DNA of 13,863 nt, taken from the NCBI GenBank assembly GCA_029253325.1, contig JAQWZS010000207.1, positions 1 to 13,863 of the forward strand, in the 5' to 3' direction. Position 1 is the first letter of the stretch; every line of letters begins with the position of its first letter. Source of the stretch: Bacteroidia bacterium (GTDB taxonomy: Bacteria > Bacteroidota > Bacteroidia > NS11-12g > UBA9320). The translations under genes were made by a program, and so were the position numbers. Shown here piece after piece: positions 1-7,277 of the stretch. The notes below the pieces were generated by a model, which searched no databases, was not told the origin of the DNA, and worked only from the letters and a program-made list of their open reading frames with translations.

Positions 1-372
1 CAATTTTTTAGGATATATAATCATAAAACTACTACCTCAAAAATGATTTCAGCTACTTTTTCAGTAGATATGTCAAATTATAAAGAGGAGTTTGAAAATG
101 TATGCTTAAATGGTAATTTCAATAGCTGGTGTGGATCTTGTAACATCATGTCTGATGATGATAAAGATGGTATTTATGAAGTTACCATTGATGTGCCTAG
201 CGGAGAAATTGAATATAAATTCACCATAGATGGTTGGAATGAAGAAGAAACTTTTGAAAAAGGCACGCCTTGTACAAAAACAACGGCAGAATTTACAAAT
301 AGAGTTGCTTCTATAGAAAGTGAAACGATACTTCCTACAGTTTGTTTCAATGCATGTAATACTTGCGAGTGA
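1..372 (+). CDS. C-terminal part of a probable secreted protein with a starch-binding-like beta-sandwich domain (5' truncated by window edge)
   Basis: The reading frame is open from base 1 to the TGA at 370-372, giving 123 codons. The first ATG (43) is probably internal: it lacks a ribosome-binding site and a signal peptide, and the 14 codons before it contain no stop. From that ATG the sequence begins ATFSVDMSNY, continues through NGNFNSWCGSC, an acidic DDDKDG turn and EYKFTIDGW, and ends in VCFNACNTC. This is the look of the E-set/CBM20-CBM48-like modules that end many Bacteroidota secreted proteins, including family 16 glycoside hydrolases. There are seven cysteines (21, 30, 33, 77, 101, 105, 108 counted from that ATG), suggesting disulfides outside the cytoplasm. 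Carbohydrate binding is inferred from the family look only. No T9SS sorting domain follows. The enzyme or scaffold it belongs to lies outside the window. Confidence 0.6.
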   Translation, partial: QFFRIYNHKTTTSKMISATFSVDMSNYKEEFENVCLNGNFNSWCGSCNIMSDDDKDGIYEVTIDVPSGEIEYKFTIDGWNEEETFEKGTPCTKTTAEFTNRVASIESETILPTVCFNACNTCE

Positions 373-392
373 TTAGCACTTACAATATTTAT

Positions 393-424
393 AAAAGCCT
401 TAATATTAAATTATTAGGGCTTTT
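393..424. terminator. Probable bidirectional rho-independent terminator between convergent genes
   Basis: A 12-bp inverted repeat has left arm 393-404 and right arm 413-424, pairs perfectly except for one G-T wobble, and encloses an 8-base AT loop. On the plus strand it lies 20 bases after the stop at 372 and runs into six T (421-426). On the minus strand it starts immediately after the stop codon at 425-427 and ends in four T followed by an AT-rich stretch. It should end transcripts from both sides, more strongly on the plus strand. Confidence 0.75.
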
Positions 425-1792
425 TTAAAGTAAGAATATTTCCCCCTTTGATGGGATTGTTACTTTATTTTTTAAGTTATCACTTAGAAGAGTCTTCAAT
501 TCTTTCATAGATTCTTCTTCTCCATGAACAAAAAACAATTTAGTCAGTTGTCCATCATTGGAAGCTTCAAAGTAATCTTGTAAGCCAATAGTATCTGGGT
601 GAGCACTGAATACATCTGTCTGATCAATTTTAGCAAAAACGTATTTATCGTTTCCTTTAACTCTAATTGTACTTCTACCCTCAAGTAACTTTGCCCCTAG
701 AGTACCTGGGGAACAAAATCCAGCAATAAGAATGGTGCATGATGGGTTCTGAATGTGATCACTAATGTGATGTTGAATTCTTCCCCCTTCCAACATACCT
801 GCAGAAGAAACAATGATACACGAGTCACGATATAACTCCATGTCTTCAACATCAGACTTATCTTCTATTAGATGCAGACTCTTGAAATCAAACAAACTAC
901 CATCAACTAATTTATAGTTTTTTGCTTCATCATTTAAATAATCCGAAAATCGATTGTGAATATTAGAACTTGCCAATGCAAGTGGACTATCAGCAAAAAC
1001 TCGTACTGGAGGTAATTTGCCCTCATTAAATAATTTTTTTAATGTAAAAAGAATGGATTGTGTTCTTCCAACACTAAAAGCAGGTATGATTAGACGTCCT
1101 TCTTGGTCCACACATGTTTTTGTAACATACTTTATCAGAACATCTTCAGGTGATCTTTTCTCTTTATGTTCCCTATTACCATAAGTAGTCTCTGTAACCA
1201 AGTAATTCAACCCTTGCATTGGCGTAGGGTCCACAATAAGTTTACTTCCAGGGTTCCCCAAATCACCTGTAAAACCAATTGTTTTTAAGGTATCTTCTTC
1301 TTTCACTTCAATGCGGATACTTGCAGCTCCAATGATATGACCAGCTTCATGAAATGTAAACGAAACCTCGCTATTTAAAGATATATTTTGATTAAAATTG
1401 ACCGTTAATAATTGCTCATTGGCGTCTTTAACCTCTTTAAATCCATATAATCGAGTCGTTTGTCTTCGGTTATGGTTATTGTTTTGAATATTCACAGAAT
1501 CTATCCATAGCTTGTCTAACAAAAATGCGGTAGGTTCTGTACATATAATCTCACCTTTAAAACCTTGTTTAACTAAATTTGGGATATTACCACTGTGGTC
1601 AATATGAGCATGAGTTAGAAGTAGAACATCAATATCTCGAGGGTTAAATTGAAAATGTGCGTTGATCTCTTTGTTATCTTTATCCTCGTAATCAATACCA
1701 CAATCCACCAGAATTTTGAATCCGCTTTCCAATTCCAATAAGTGCATGCTGCCTGTTACTTGTTTAGCAGCTCCCCAACATGTGTATTTCAT
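425..1792 (-). CDS. Metallo-beta-lactamase-fold, beta-CASP RNase-like hydrolase (CPSF73/YSH1-like)
   Basis: This 455-residue protein is likely a zinc-dependent RNA endo- or exonuclease of the beta-CASP group, acting in the cytoplasm. The N-terminus (WGAAKQVTGSMHLLE) is the standard start of the family, so the ATG at 1792 is well supported. Metal-site motifs are HAHIDH (61-66), AGH (H152) and GDLG (D177). The beta-CASP signatures follow: the acidic TETTYG (E201), the SSAGMLEGGR segment (329-338), SAHPD (H398) and VHGE (H423). An RNA-specificity segment fills the C-terminal third. No KH domain or signal peptide is visible. It is the last gene of the porX operon, 15 bases after the M28 peptidase, and its stop abuts the terminator hairpin. 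Family membership is secure; the RNA target is unknown. Confidence 0.9.
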   Translation of the reverse strand: MKYTCWGAAKQVTGSMHLLELESGFKILVDCGIDYEDKDNKEINAHFQFNPRDIDVLLLTHAHIDHSGNIPNLVKQGFKGEIICTEPTAFLLDKLWIDSVNIQNNNHNRRQTTRLYGFKEVKDANEQLLTVNFNQNISLNSEVSFTFHEAGHIIGAASIRIEVKEEDTLKTIGFTGDLGNPGSKLIVDPTPMQGLNYLVTETTYGNREHKEKRSPEDVLIKYVTKTCVDQEGRLIIPAFSVGRTQSILFTLKKLFNEGKLPPVRVFADSPLALASSNIHNRFSDYLNDEAKNYKLVDGSLFDFKSLHLIEDKSDVEDMELYRDSCIIVSSAGMLEGGRIQHHISDHIQNPSCTILIAGFCSPGTLGAKLLEGRSTIRVKGNDKYVFAKIDQTDVFSAHPDTIGLQDYFEASNDGQLTKLFFVHGEEESMKELKTLLSDNLKNKVTIPSKGEIFLL

Positions 1793-1807
1793 CTGATTTT
1801 GTGGTAC

Positions 1808-2953
1808 CTATCGTGCAATAATAAGCTTTGAATGAATTTTTAAATTATTTATATGGTTTAAAATGCTAACAGTATACAAACCGTTAGATAAATCAAATAG
1901 TTTAATTTTTTCATTTGGGCAAACCTCTTGAGAAAGGAGTTTACTTCCCTGAGTATTAAATATTTCTATGGAAACAGGATTAATTAAACCTGAAATTGTC
2001 AAATAATTGACTGCAGGATTAGGGTTTAAATCGTAATACTTATTACGTACCTCATTTACACTTATAAAACCGTTCATTTTAGAAAAATAAAGCGTTGCTG
2101 CCAAAGTTCCTTTGATTACCTCAACTGTTGCATCAACATCCATGTTAGATACTAAATCTGTTGATTTATGATAATGGTCACTGTAATCACTTTCTTGATA
2201 AAGACCTGCTATTATCATTCCCTCGTTTTCAAAAGGAACATAATCTGAAGAATAAGCATCTGAAATAACTGGAGTAAGATTGGTATAAAGAGAAATTAAA
2301 TTCGACAACGTATCTGTCATTAATGAAGACAAAGAATTATTGGATGAAGGGTTTGTATCTTCATCCCGTTCACAATAGATTTTACTATTGTCTTCTCCCT
2401 TCGTTCCCCCCAACTGATCTAAGTTTAACATCAATAGAATAGAATCTGATGTTAAGAGTTTATTTTTCACATAGTGAGACGAACCAATAAAGCCTTGTTC
2501 TTCTGCTCCGAAGTTGATTATTCTGACACCTATTTTTGGAATTAAGTCTTTGATTATGCGTGCTATTTGAAGTGTTGCTACAACTCCAGATCCATTATCG
2601 TTAGCACCAGGGCTTTCATCAACAGAATCGTAATGTGCTCCTATAATTATCCATTTATTTGGATTAGTACCCTGTTTTTCTATAATTATGTTATAAGACT
2701 CATTACTACCTATCTTAAAAGTGTCAATAACAGGAGCATAACCATAAAATCTATATTTATTGGTAATCCATTGAAGTGTTTCTAATAATGCAGGAGAACC
2801 TGTTGGCTTCGTACCAATATTTTCATAAACTATAAGTTGATTTAATACAGAGTCTACTTTTTGAATTTTATCTGAAATGGACTGATTAAAAACTTGAGCA
2901 TTTGCTGTTAAGGCAAATAAAATGACACTTACGAAATAGTATAATTTCTGCAT
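1808..2953 (-). CDS. Secreted M28-family zinc metallopeptidase with T9SS C-terminal sorting domain
   Basis: This 381-residue exported aminopeptidase-like enzyme has a signal peptide (residues 1-19, cut after ANA) and an M28 catalytic domain to about residue 295. The co-catalytic zinc site is visible: H107 in GAHYDS, D119 in GANDNGSG, E151/E152 in GAEEQG, D179 in LNLDQ and H262 in YHKSTD. E151 is the expected general base. Residues about 304-381 form a type A T9SS sorting domain, with the usual YDLNPNPAVNYLTI, NGLYTVSI and a basic end. It is expected to cross the inner membrane by Sec and the outer membrane by the T9SS, then be released or anchored at the surface. The ATG lies inside tsaE (25-base overlap), which suggests translational coupling. 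Substrate preference cannot be read from the sequence. Confidence 0.92.
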   Translation of the reverse strand: MQKLYYFVSVILFALTANAQVFNQSISDKIQKVDSVLNQLIVYENIGTKPTGSPALLETLQWITNKYRFYGYAPVIDTFKIGSNESYNIIIEKQGTNPNKWIIIGAHYDSVDESPGANDNGSGVVATLQIARIIKDLIPKIGVRIINFGAEEQGFIGSSHYVKNKLLTSDSILLMLNLDQLGGTKGEDNSKIYCERDEDTNPSSNNSLSSLMTDTLSNLISLYTNLTPVISDAYSSDYVPFENEGMIIAGLYQESDYSDHYHKSTDLVSNMDVDATVEVIKGTLAATLYFSKMNGFISVNEVRNKYYDLNPNPAVNYLTISGLINPVSIEIFNTQGSKLLSQEVCPNEKIKLFDLSNGLYTVSILNHINNLKIHSKLIIAR

Positions 2954-3354
2954 TCATCCAAAGATACAACTATATCAACAAAAATGATTTGATTATGAGG
3001 TAAGAACTCTGCAATCTTTTCAGGCCATTCAACAAAACATAAATTTCCAGAATCCATATATTCCATAAACCCAATATCCTCAATTTCTTGGGGTGATTGA
3101 ATTCTATACAAATCAAAATGATGAATATCTTGATTATTTACAGAGTATGTATTTAATAATGAAAATGTGGGGCTATCCACCTCATCTTTATCGCCGCCTA
3201 AGTGGTTCACATAGGTTTTAACAAATGAGGTTTTCCCAGCACCAAGGTCTCCCCTCAATAGTATAATATTTTTCCTTTGATCTATTCTAATTTGATCAAT
3301 AAAATTAATTACAGATTTTAGACTATCGTTCTTATCAGAGACTATAAAATTCAC
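2929..3354 (-). CDS. tsaE: tRNA threonylcarbamoyladenosine biosynthesis ATPase TsaE
   Basis: TsaE is the small P-loop ATPase that works with TsaB and TsaD to install N6-threonylcarbamoyladenosine at position 37 of ANN-decoding tRNAs, in the cytoplasm. The 141-residue protein has the family's compact length. It shows a Walker A motif GDLGAGKT (35-42), the threonine-bearing switch-like segment DSPTFSLLNTY (60-70), the conserved HFDLYRI (79-85, D81) and VEWPEK (108-113). The start is GTG at 3354, overlapping the porX TGA in the 4-base sequence GTGA, which marks tight coupling to porX. The 3' end overlaps the M28 peptidase start by 25 bases. Only the t6A assignment is established; I infer no link to PorX signalling. 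Confidence 0.95.
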   Translation of the reverse strand: MNFIVSDKNDSLKSVINFIDQIRIDQRKNIILLRGDLGAGKTSFVKTYVNHLGGDKDEVDSPTFSLLNTYSVNNQDIHHFDLYRIQSPQEIEDIGFMEYMDSGNLCFVEWPEKIAEFLPHNQIIFVDIVVSLDECRNYTIS

Positions 3355-4910
3355 TTAGGTTCTAATGTAATTAACGGAATAAGCATTTCTTCCATAGAAA
3401 TACCACCATGTTGAAATGTATCTTTATAATACTTGGCATAGTGATTTAAGTTATTTGGATACACAAAGAAATCATTTTCTTTACTGAATATGAATGAGCT
3501 TGTCATGTGTTGCTTTGGTAAAAGTGCATCATGAGGATCCTTTACGGTAAAGACTTCTTTTGGATTGTAATCTATCCTTCGAGCAGTTTTATACCTTAAA
3601 TTAGTGGTCGTATCCTTACCACCATGCACCTTAACTGGATTATCCACGTGTACTGACCCATGGTCGGTTGTTATCACAATTTTTACATTTTTACTACTCA
3701 GGTAACGGATAGTCTCTAACAAAGGTGAGTGTAAAAACCAACTCTTTGTGAGTGCCCTATATGCAGCTTCATCCTCTGCAAGTTCTCTCATGATTTTTGA
3801 GTCCGTTCGTGCATGAGAGAGTGTATCAATAAAATTATATACAATAGTCACAAATTCCTCTCCTATAAGATTAGGAAGTTGATCAACCATTGCTTTTGCA
3901 TTATTCAAATTGGTAACCTTTATGTATTTTGATTCATACCCTGTTCTAAGACGTTTTAATTGGTCATTTAGGAAATGAGCTTCATGTAAATTCTTTCCTC
4001 CTTCATCCTCATCATTACTCCACTTATCTCCAAACCTTTTTTCAATATCTAATGGCATTAAACCACTAAATATAGCGTTCCTAGCATATTGGGTAGTTGT
4101 AGGAAGTATACTCAGATAAATATCTTCATTGACAATTTTGTAGTAATTACTAATCTCTTCTTCAATTATTTTCCATTGATCAAATCTTAGGTTATCTAAA
4201 AGTAACAAGAAAAAAGGTTCACCCTTTTTCTTTTGCGGTAAGATTCCTCGTTTCATTAGATTGTGAGACATCGTGGGTGAATCTTCATCTTGTGTTGTGG
4301 AATGAATAAAGTTTAAATAATTTTTTTCGATGTACTTACTAAACTCTCTATTACCATCCATTTTTTGAGTTTTGAGTATATCCTCCATTCCTGTTTCATC
4401 AGAACTAGCCATTTCTGTTTCCCAGTATACAAGCTTTTTAAAGGTATCCTTCCATTTGGGCCAATCCATGTGATCCATGAAAGTCATACCAATAGCCCTA
4501 AAATCTTGTTGATACCTTTGGGTTACACTTTCCATCACTAGACGTTTATTGTCCGTTAGTTTTTTGATGGAGCTTAATATCTGTCTAGGATTTACTGGTT
4601 TAATTAGGTAATCCGCTATCTTACTACCAATAGCATCCTCCATAATATGATCTTCCTCACTCTTAGTTATCATCACTACGGGGATATTAGTTTTTAGTTC
4701 TTTGATAACCTTAAGAGCTTCCAAACCTGATATTCCAGGCATATTTTCATCCAAAAAAACAAGATCAAAATGATTATCTCTCACAGAATCAATTGCATCT
4801 AATCCATTGTTTACGGTCTTTACATCATATCCTTTTTCTTCTAAAAATAAGAGATGAGCTCTCAAATGGTCAATTTCATCATCTGCCCAGAGTATTTTGA
4901 TATTATTCAT
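3351..4910 (-). CDS. porX: T9SS response regulator PorX (receiver + PglZ/alkaline-phosphatase-like domain)
   Basis: PorX is the cytoplasmic response regulator that, with the histidine kinase PorY, controls production and function of the type IX secretion system. The start chosen is ATG 4910, giving MNNIKILWADDEID and 519 residues, close to the roughly 517 of characterised PorX. An in-frame ATG at 4958 would add 16 residues with no receiver-domain match. The receiver domain covers about 1-120, with acidic DDE (10-12), phospho-acceptor D54 in FLDENMPG, and K104 in IKP. A helical linker leads to the PglZ domain (about 215-519). Likely metal-site residues are D239 in LLLDNLRFDQ, the threonines of PTTTQY (270-275), TTDHGS (D416, H417) and QHGG (H501). 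The PglZ domain of P. gingivalis PorX has been reported to hydrolyse oligonucleotides; catalytic activity here is inferred. It is first in a four-gene operon. Confidence 0.95.
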   Translation of the reverse strand: MNNIKILWADDEIDHLRAHLLFLEEKGYDVKTVNNGLDAIDSVRDNHFDLVFLDENMPGISGLEALKVIKELKTNIPVVMITKSEEDHIMEDAIGSKIADYLIKPVNPRQILSSIKKLTDNKRLVMESVTQRYQQDFRAIGMTFMDHMDWPKWKDTFKKLVYWETEMASSDETGMEDILKTQKMDGNREFSKYIEKNYLNFIHSTTQDEDSPTMSHNLMKRGILPQKKKGEPFFLLLLDNLRFDQWKIIEEEISNYYKIVNEDIYLSILPTTTQYARNAIFSGLMPLDIEKRFGDKWSNDEDEGGKNLHEAHFLNDQLKRLRTGYESKYIKVTNLNNAKAMVDQLPNLIGEEFVTIVYNFIDTLSHARTDSKIMRELAEDEAAYRALTKSWFLHSPLLETIRYLSSKNVKIVITTDHGSVHVDNPVKVHGGKDTTTNLRYKTARRIDYNPKEVFTVKDPHDALLPKQHMTSSFIFSKENDFFVYPNNLNHYAKYYKDTFQHGGISMEEMLIPLITLEPK

Positions 4911-5003
4911 TTTATTAGTTTCAGTATTTTTAACTTTGCAGCCAGTTATTACATGCAAAACAAGTAATATTTCAACTCTTTAAATAATATTTTATTTCAT
5001 CCC
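4911..5003. other. Divergent intergenic region between porX and the HD-lpx operon
   Basis: This 93-base AT-rich spacer must hold the promoters for both operons. One plausible plus-strand -7 box is at 4931-4938. If the alternative porX start at 4958 were used, half of the spacer would be coding; I consider that unlikely. I see no inverted repeat strong enough to call an operator, and no Shine-Dalgarno sequence before either start. Confidence 0.6.
4931..4938 (+). promoter_or_regulatory. Candidate Bacteroidota -7 promoter box (TAnnTTTG) for the HD-lpx operon
   Basis: The sequence TAACTTTG matches the Bacteroidota sigma-ABfr -7 consensus TAnnTTTG exactly. It lies in the 93-base spacer between porX and the plus-strand operon, 65 bases before the GTG at 5004. 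I see no clear -33 TTG/TTTG at the proper spacing, and such an 8-mer occurs by chance in AT-rich DNA, so this is a weak call resting mainly on position. No comparable box was found for porX on the opposite strand. Confidence 0.3.
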
Positions 5004-6224
5004 GTGAATAAAAAGAAAATAATCAACGACCCGATATATGGATTTATAACAATCCATCATGACATCATTTTTGATTGCATTCAACTCCCCGAATTCCAGA
5101 GACTTCGAAGAATTAAGCAACTAGGTCTCACAAGCTTGGTATATCCAGGAGCTCAGCATACTCGATTTCAGCACGCAATCGGTGCAATGCATCTCATGCA
5201 AATTGCCATAAAAAGTCTAAGAGCAAAAGAAATTAATATCACAAGAGAAGAAGAAATAGCTGTACTACTTGCTATTTTATTACATGATATCGGTCACGGT
5301 CCATTTTCACATACGCTAGAACATAGTATTCTTAATGATGTAAATCATGAAATTCTTAGTAGTTTTATAATGCAACAAATCAACGAAAAAATGAATGGAC
5401 AATTAACACTTGCCATACAAATTTTTGAAAATAAATATCCCCGTCCATTTTTCCATCAACTAGTTAGTAGTCAGATGGATATGGATAGACTAGACTATTT
5501 AAGACGTGATAGTTTTTATACTGGTGTATCCGAAGGAACAGTAGGAATTGAGCGAATTATTCAAATGCTCAATGTTCGAGAAAACCAACTCATTATTGAT
5601 CAGAAAGGTATCTATTCTGTTGAAAAATTTTTAATGGCTAGAAGATTCATGTACTGGCAGGTTTATCTTCACAAAGCTTCTATAGCTGCTGACGAACTAT
5701 TATTAAACATTTTAAAAAGAGCCAAAGTTTTGGTTAATAGTGAAAAATCTCTAAAAGTTAGCCCCTATCTTCAGTTTTTTCTTGAAAACAACTTCTCAAA
5801 AGAAGATCTTTCTAATCATAAGGTTATCGAGAACTTTTATAATCTGGATGATAGCGAAATCTTTAGTGCGATTAAATTATGGCAACAATCAAGTGATAAG
5901 ACGTTATCCAAACTAAGTAAAATGCTAATCAACAGAAACTTACTAAAAATTGAGTTGTATGATAAACCCATTAAGAAAGGATTTATTGATAAAAAAATCA
6001 ATGAAACAGCAAAATATTTGCAAATCAATCATTCGGAGGCAAGTTATTTTGTAACAACAGGTGAACTAACAAATAATGCATATTCAAGTCTAGGTGATAG
6101 TCTTAAAATTAGTATGAAAAATGGAAAGTTGAAAGAACTTTCAGAGACCTCTGAAATATACAATCTCACTAATGACCAAAAACCGCAAGTCAAATATTAT
6201 ATCACCTCTTTGAAATTAGATTAA
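5004..6224 (+). CDS. HD-domain phosphohydrolase (SAMHD1/dGTPase-like, COG1078 type)
   Basis: This 406-residue cytoplasmic metal-dependent phosphohydrolase is of the HD superfamily, related to dNTP triphosphohydrolases. It starts at GTG 5004; the MNKKKIINDPIYGFI N-terminus is the usual family opening. The HD metal site is complete: H57 in RFQH, H94-D95 in LLHDIGHGPFSH, and D161 in the segment MDMDRLDYLRRD, where R162, Y165 and D169 align with the nucleotide-contacting K312, Y315 and D319 of SAMHD1. The domain ends near residue 240. The remaining C-terminal part is helical and lysine-rich, with no motif I recognise. It leads the lpx operon, as it commonly does in Bacteroidota, and its stop is 12 bases before lpxD in the same reading frame. 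dNTP hydrolysis is inferred from the motif; no link to lipid A is established. Confidence 0.88.
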   Translation: MNKKKIINDPIYGFITIHHDIIFDCIQLPEFQRLRRIKQLGLTSLVYPGAQHTRFQHAIGAMHLMQIAIKSLRAKEINITREEEIAVLLAILLHDIGHGPFSHTLEHSILNDVNHEILSSFIMQQINEKMNGQLTLAIQIFENKYPRPFFHQLVSSQMDMDRLDYLRRDSFYTGVSEGTVGIERIIQMLNVRENQLIIDQKGIYSVEKFLMARRFMYWQVYLHKASIAADELLLNILKRAKVLVNSEKSLKVSPYLQFFLENNFSKEDLSNHKVIENFYNLDDSEIFSAIKLWQQSSDKTLSKLSKMLINRNLLKIELYDKPIKKGFIDKKINETAKYLQINHSEASYFVTTGELTNNAYSSLGDSLKISMKNGKLKELSETSEIYNLTNDQKPQVKYYITSLKLD

Positions 6225-6236
6225 ATTTGCGTCAAA

Positions 6237-7277
6237 TTGAAGTTAACGGCAAAAAAAATAGCAGAAGTAGTTAATGGTTCTTTAGAAGGAAATCAAACTG
6301 TAGAAGTTGATACTGTAGCTAAAATTGAAGATGCAACATCAAACAGTCTATGTTTTTTATCCAATAAAAAGTATATACACCATCTCAAAAATACTAGAGC
6401 TGGAATCGTATTGGTAGATGATTCTATAAAAGATATTCCTGATGATTTAACAATTATCAGGTGTTCTCATCCTTACGTTGCCTTTTGTCAAATACTTATT
6501 CAATATTTTGACTACAAAGACCCCAACCATGGCATTCATTCGACAGCAGTAATTGAGCCAACAGCCAAAATCGGAAAAAATTGTCACATTGGCTCTCATG
6601 CCTACATTGGGTCAAATGTCACCATTGACGATAACTCTAAAGTTTTTGCAAATTCTAGTGTTTATGAAAATACTACCATAGGAAAAAATACCTCCATTCG
6701 ATCAAATGTAGCCGTTTATCATAACTCAATTATCGGAAACAACTGCATCATTCATAGTGGTGCTGTCATTGGTTCTGATGGTTTTGGTCATGCTCCGCTT
6801 CCAGATGGCACTTACATAAAAATTCCTCAGATAGGCAATGTTATTATCCATGATAATGTAGAAATTGGAAGTAATACATCGATAGACCGAGCTAACATGG
6901 GAAGTACGATTATCGGCAAAGGATGTAGAATAGATAATTTAGTTCAAATTGCTCATGGAGTAGAAGTTGGAGAAAACACAGTCATTGCCGGACAAGCAGC
7001 TATTGCAGGTAGCTCTAAAATTGGTGCAAATTGTGTATTGGCTGGACAAGTAGGAATAGCTGGACATTTAACTATTGCAGATAACACCCAAATTGGTGGC
7101 CAAGCTGGCATTAATAAAGATATCAAAAATTCTGGTGGTATTTATACAGGTACCCCTCACCTGCCCTTCAAAGACGAAATGAAATCTAGAGTTTTATGGA
7201 GAAATCTTCCAAAACTCGAAAAAAGAATCACAACACTTGAAAATATCCTAAAAAATGAAGAATCACAAAATGGATAA
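6237..7277 (+). CDS. lpxD: UDP-3-O-(3-hydroxyacyl)glucosamine N-acyltransferase LpxD
   Basis: LpxD transfers a 3-hydroxyacyl chain from acyl-ACP to the 2-amino group of UDP-3-O-acyl-glucosamine, the third step of lipid A synthesis, on the cytoplasmic side. The 346 residues are the normal family length. An N-terminal uridine-binding domain (about 1-100, including LCFLSNKKYIHHL) is followed by a left-handed parallel beta-helix of hexapeptide repeats (about 100-305). Catalytic H240 is in QIAHG, and GSDGFGH (179-185) is the conserved loop. A C-terminal helix (315-340) completes the trimer. The start is TTG 6237: the MKLTAKKIAEVVNG N-terminus fits LpxD exactly, and the only other codons back to the in-frame upstream stop (6222-6224) are ATT, TGC, GTC and AAA. 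Its 3' end overlaps lpxC/fabZ. Confidence 0.96.
   Translation: MKLTAKKIAEVVNGSLEGNQTVEVDTVAKIEDATSNSLCFLSNKKYIHHLKNTRAGIVLVDDSIKDIPDDLTIIRCSHPYVAFCQILIQYFDYKDPNHGIHSTAVIEPTAKIGKNCHIGSHAYIGSNVTIDDNSKVFANSSVYENTTIGKNTSIRSNVAVYHNSIIGNNCIIHSGAVIGSDGFGHAPLPDGTYIKIPQIGNVIIHDNVEIGSNTSIDRANMGSTIIGKGCRIDNLVQIAHGVEVGENTVIAGQAAIAGSSKIGANCVLAGQVGIAGHLTIADNTQIGGQAGINKDIKNSGGIYTGTPHLPFKDEMKSRVLWRNLPKLEKRITTLENILKNEESQNG

Noticed and set aside
4911..4958. Upstream ATG at 4958 extending PorX by 16 residues
   Set aside because: The extra residues have no receiver-domain character and lie in the divergent promoter region. ATG 4910 gives the usual N-terminus and length.
425..6224. A combined nucleotide-signalling system made of the RNase-like protein, the PorX PglZ domain and the HD hydrolase
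   Set aside because: All three are phosphoester-hydrolase-type proteins, but each has its own conserved housekeeping context, the HD gene is in a different operon, and no synthetase or effector is present. Adjacency alone does not support a defence or signalling module.
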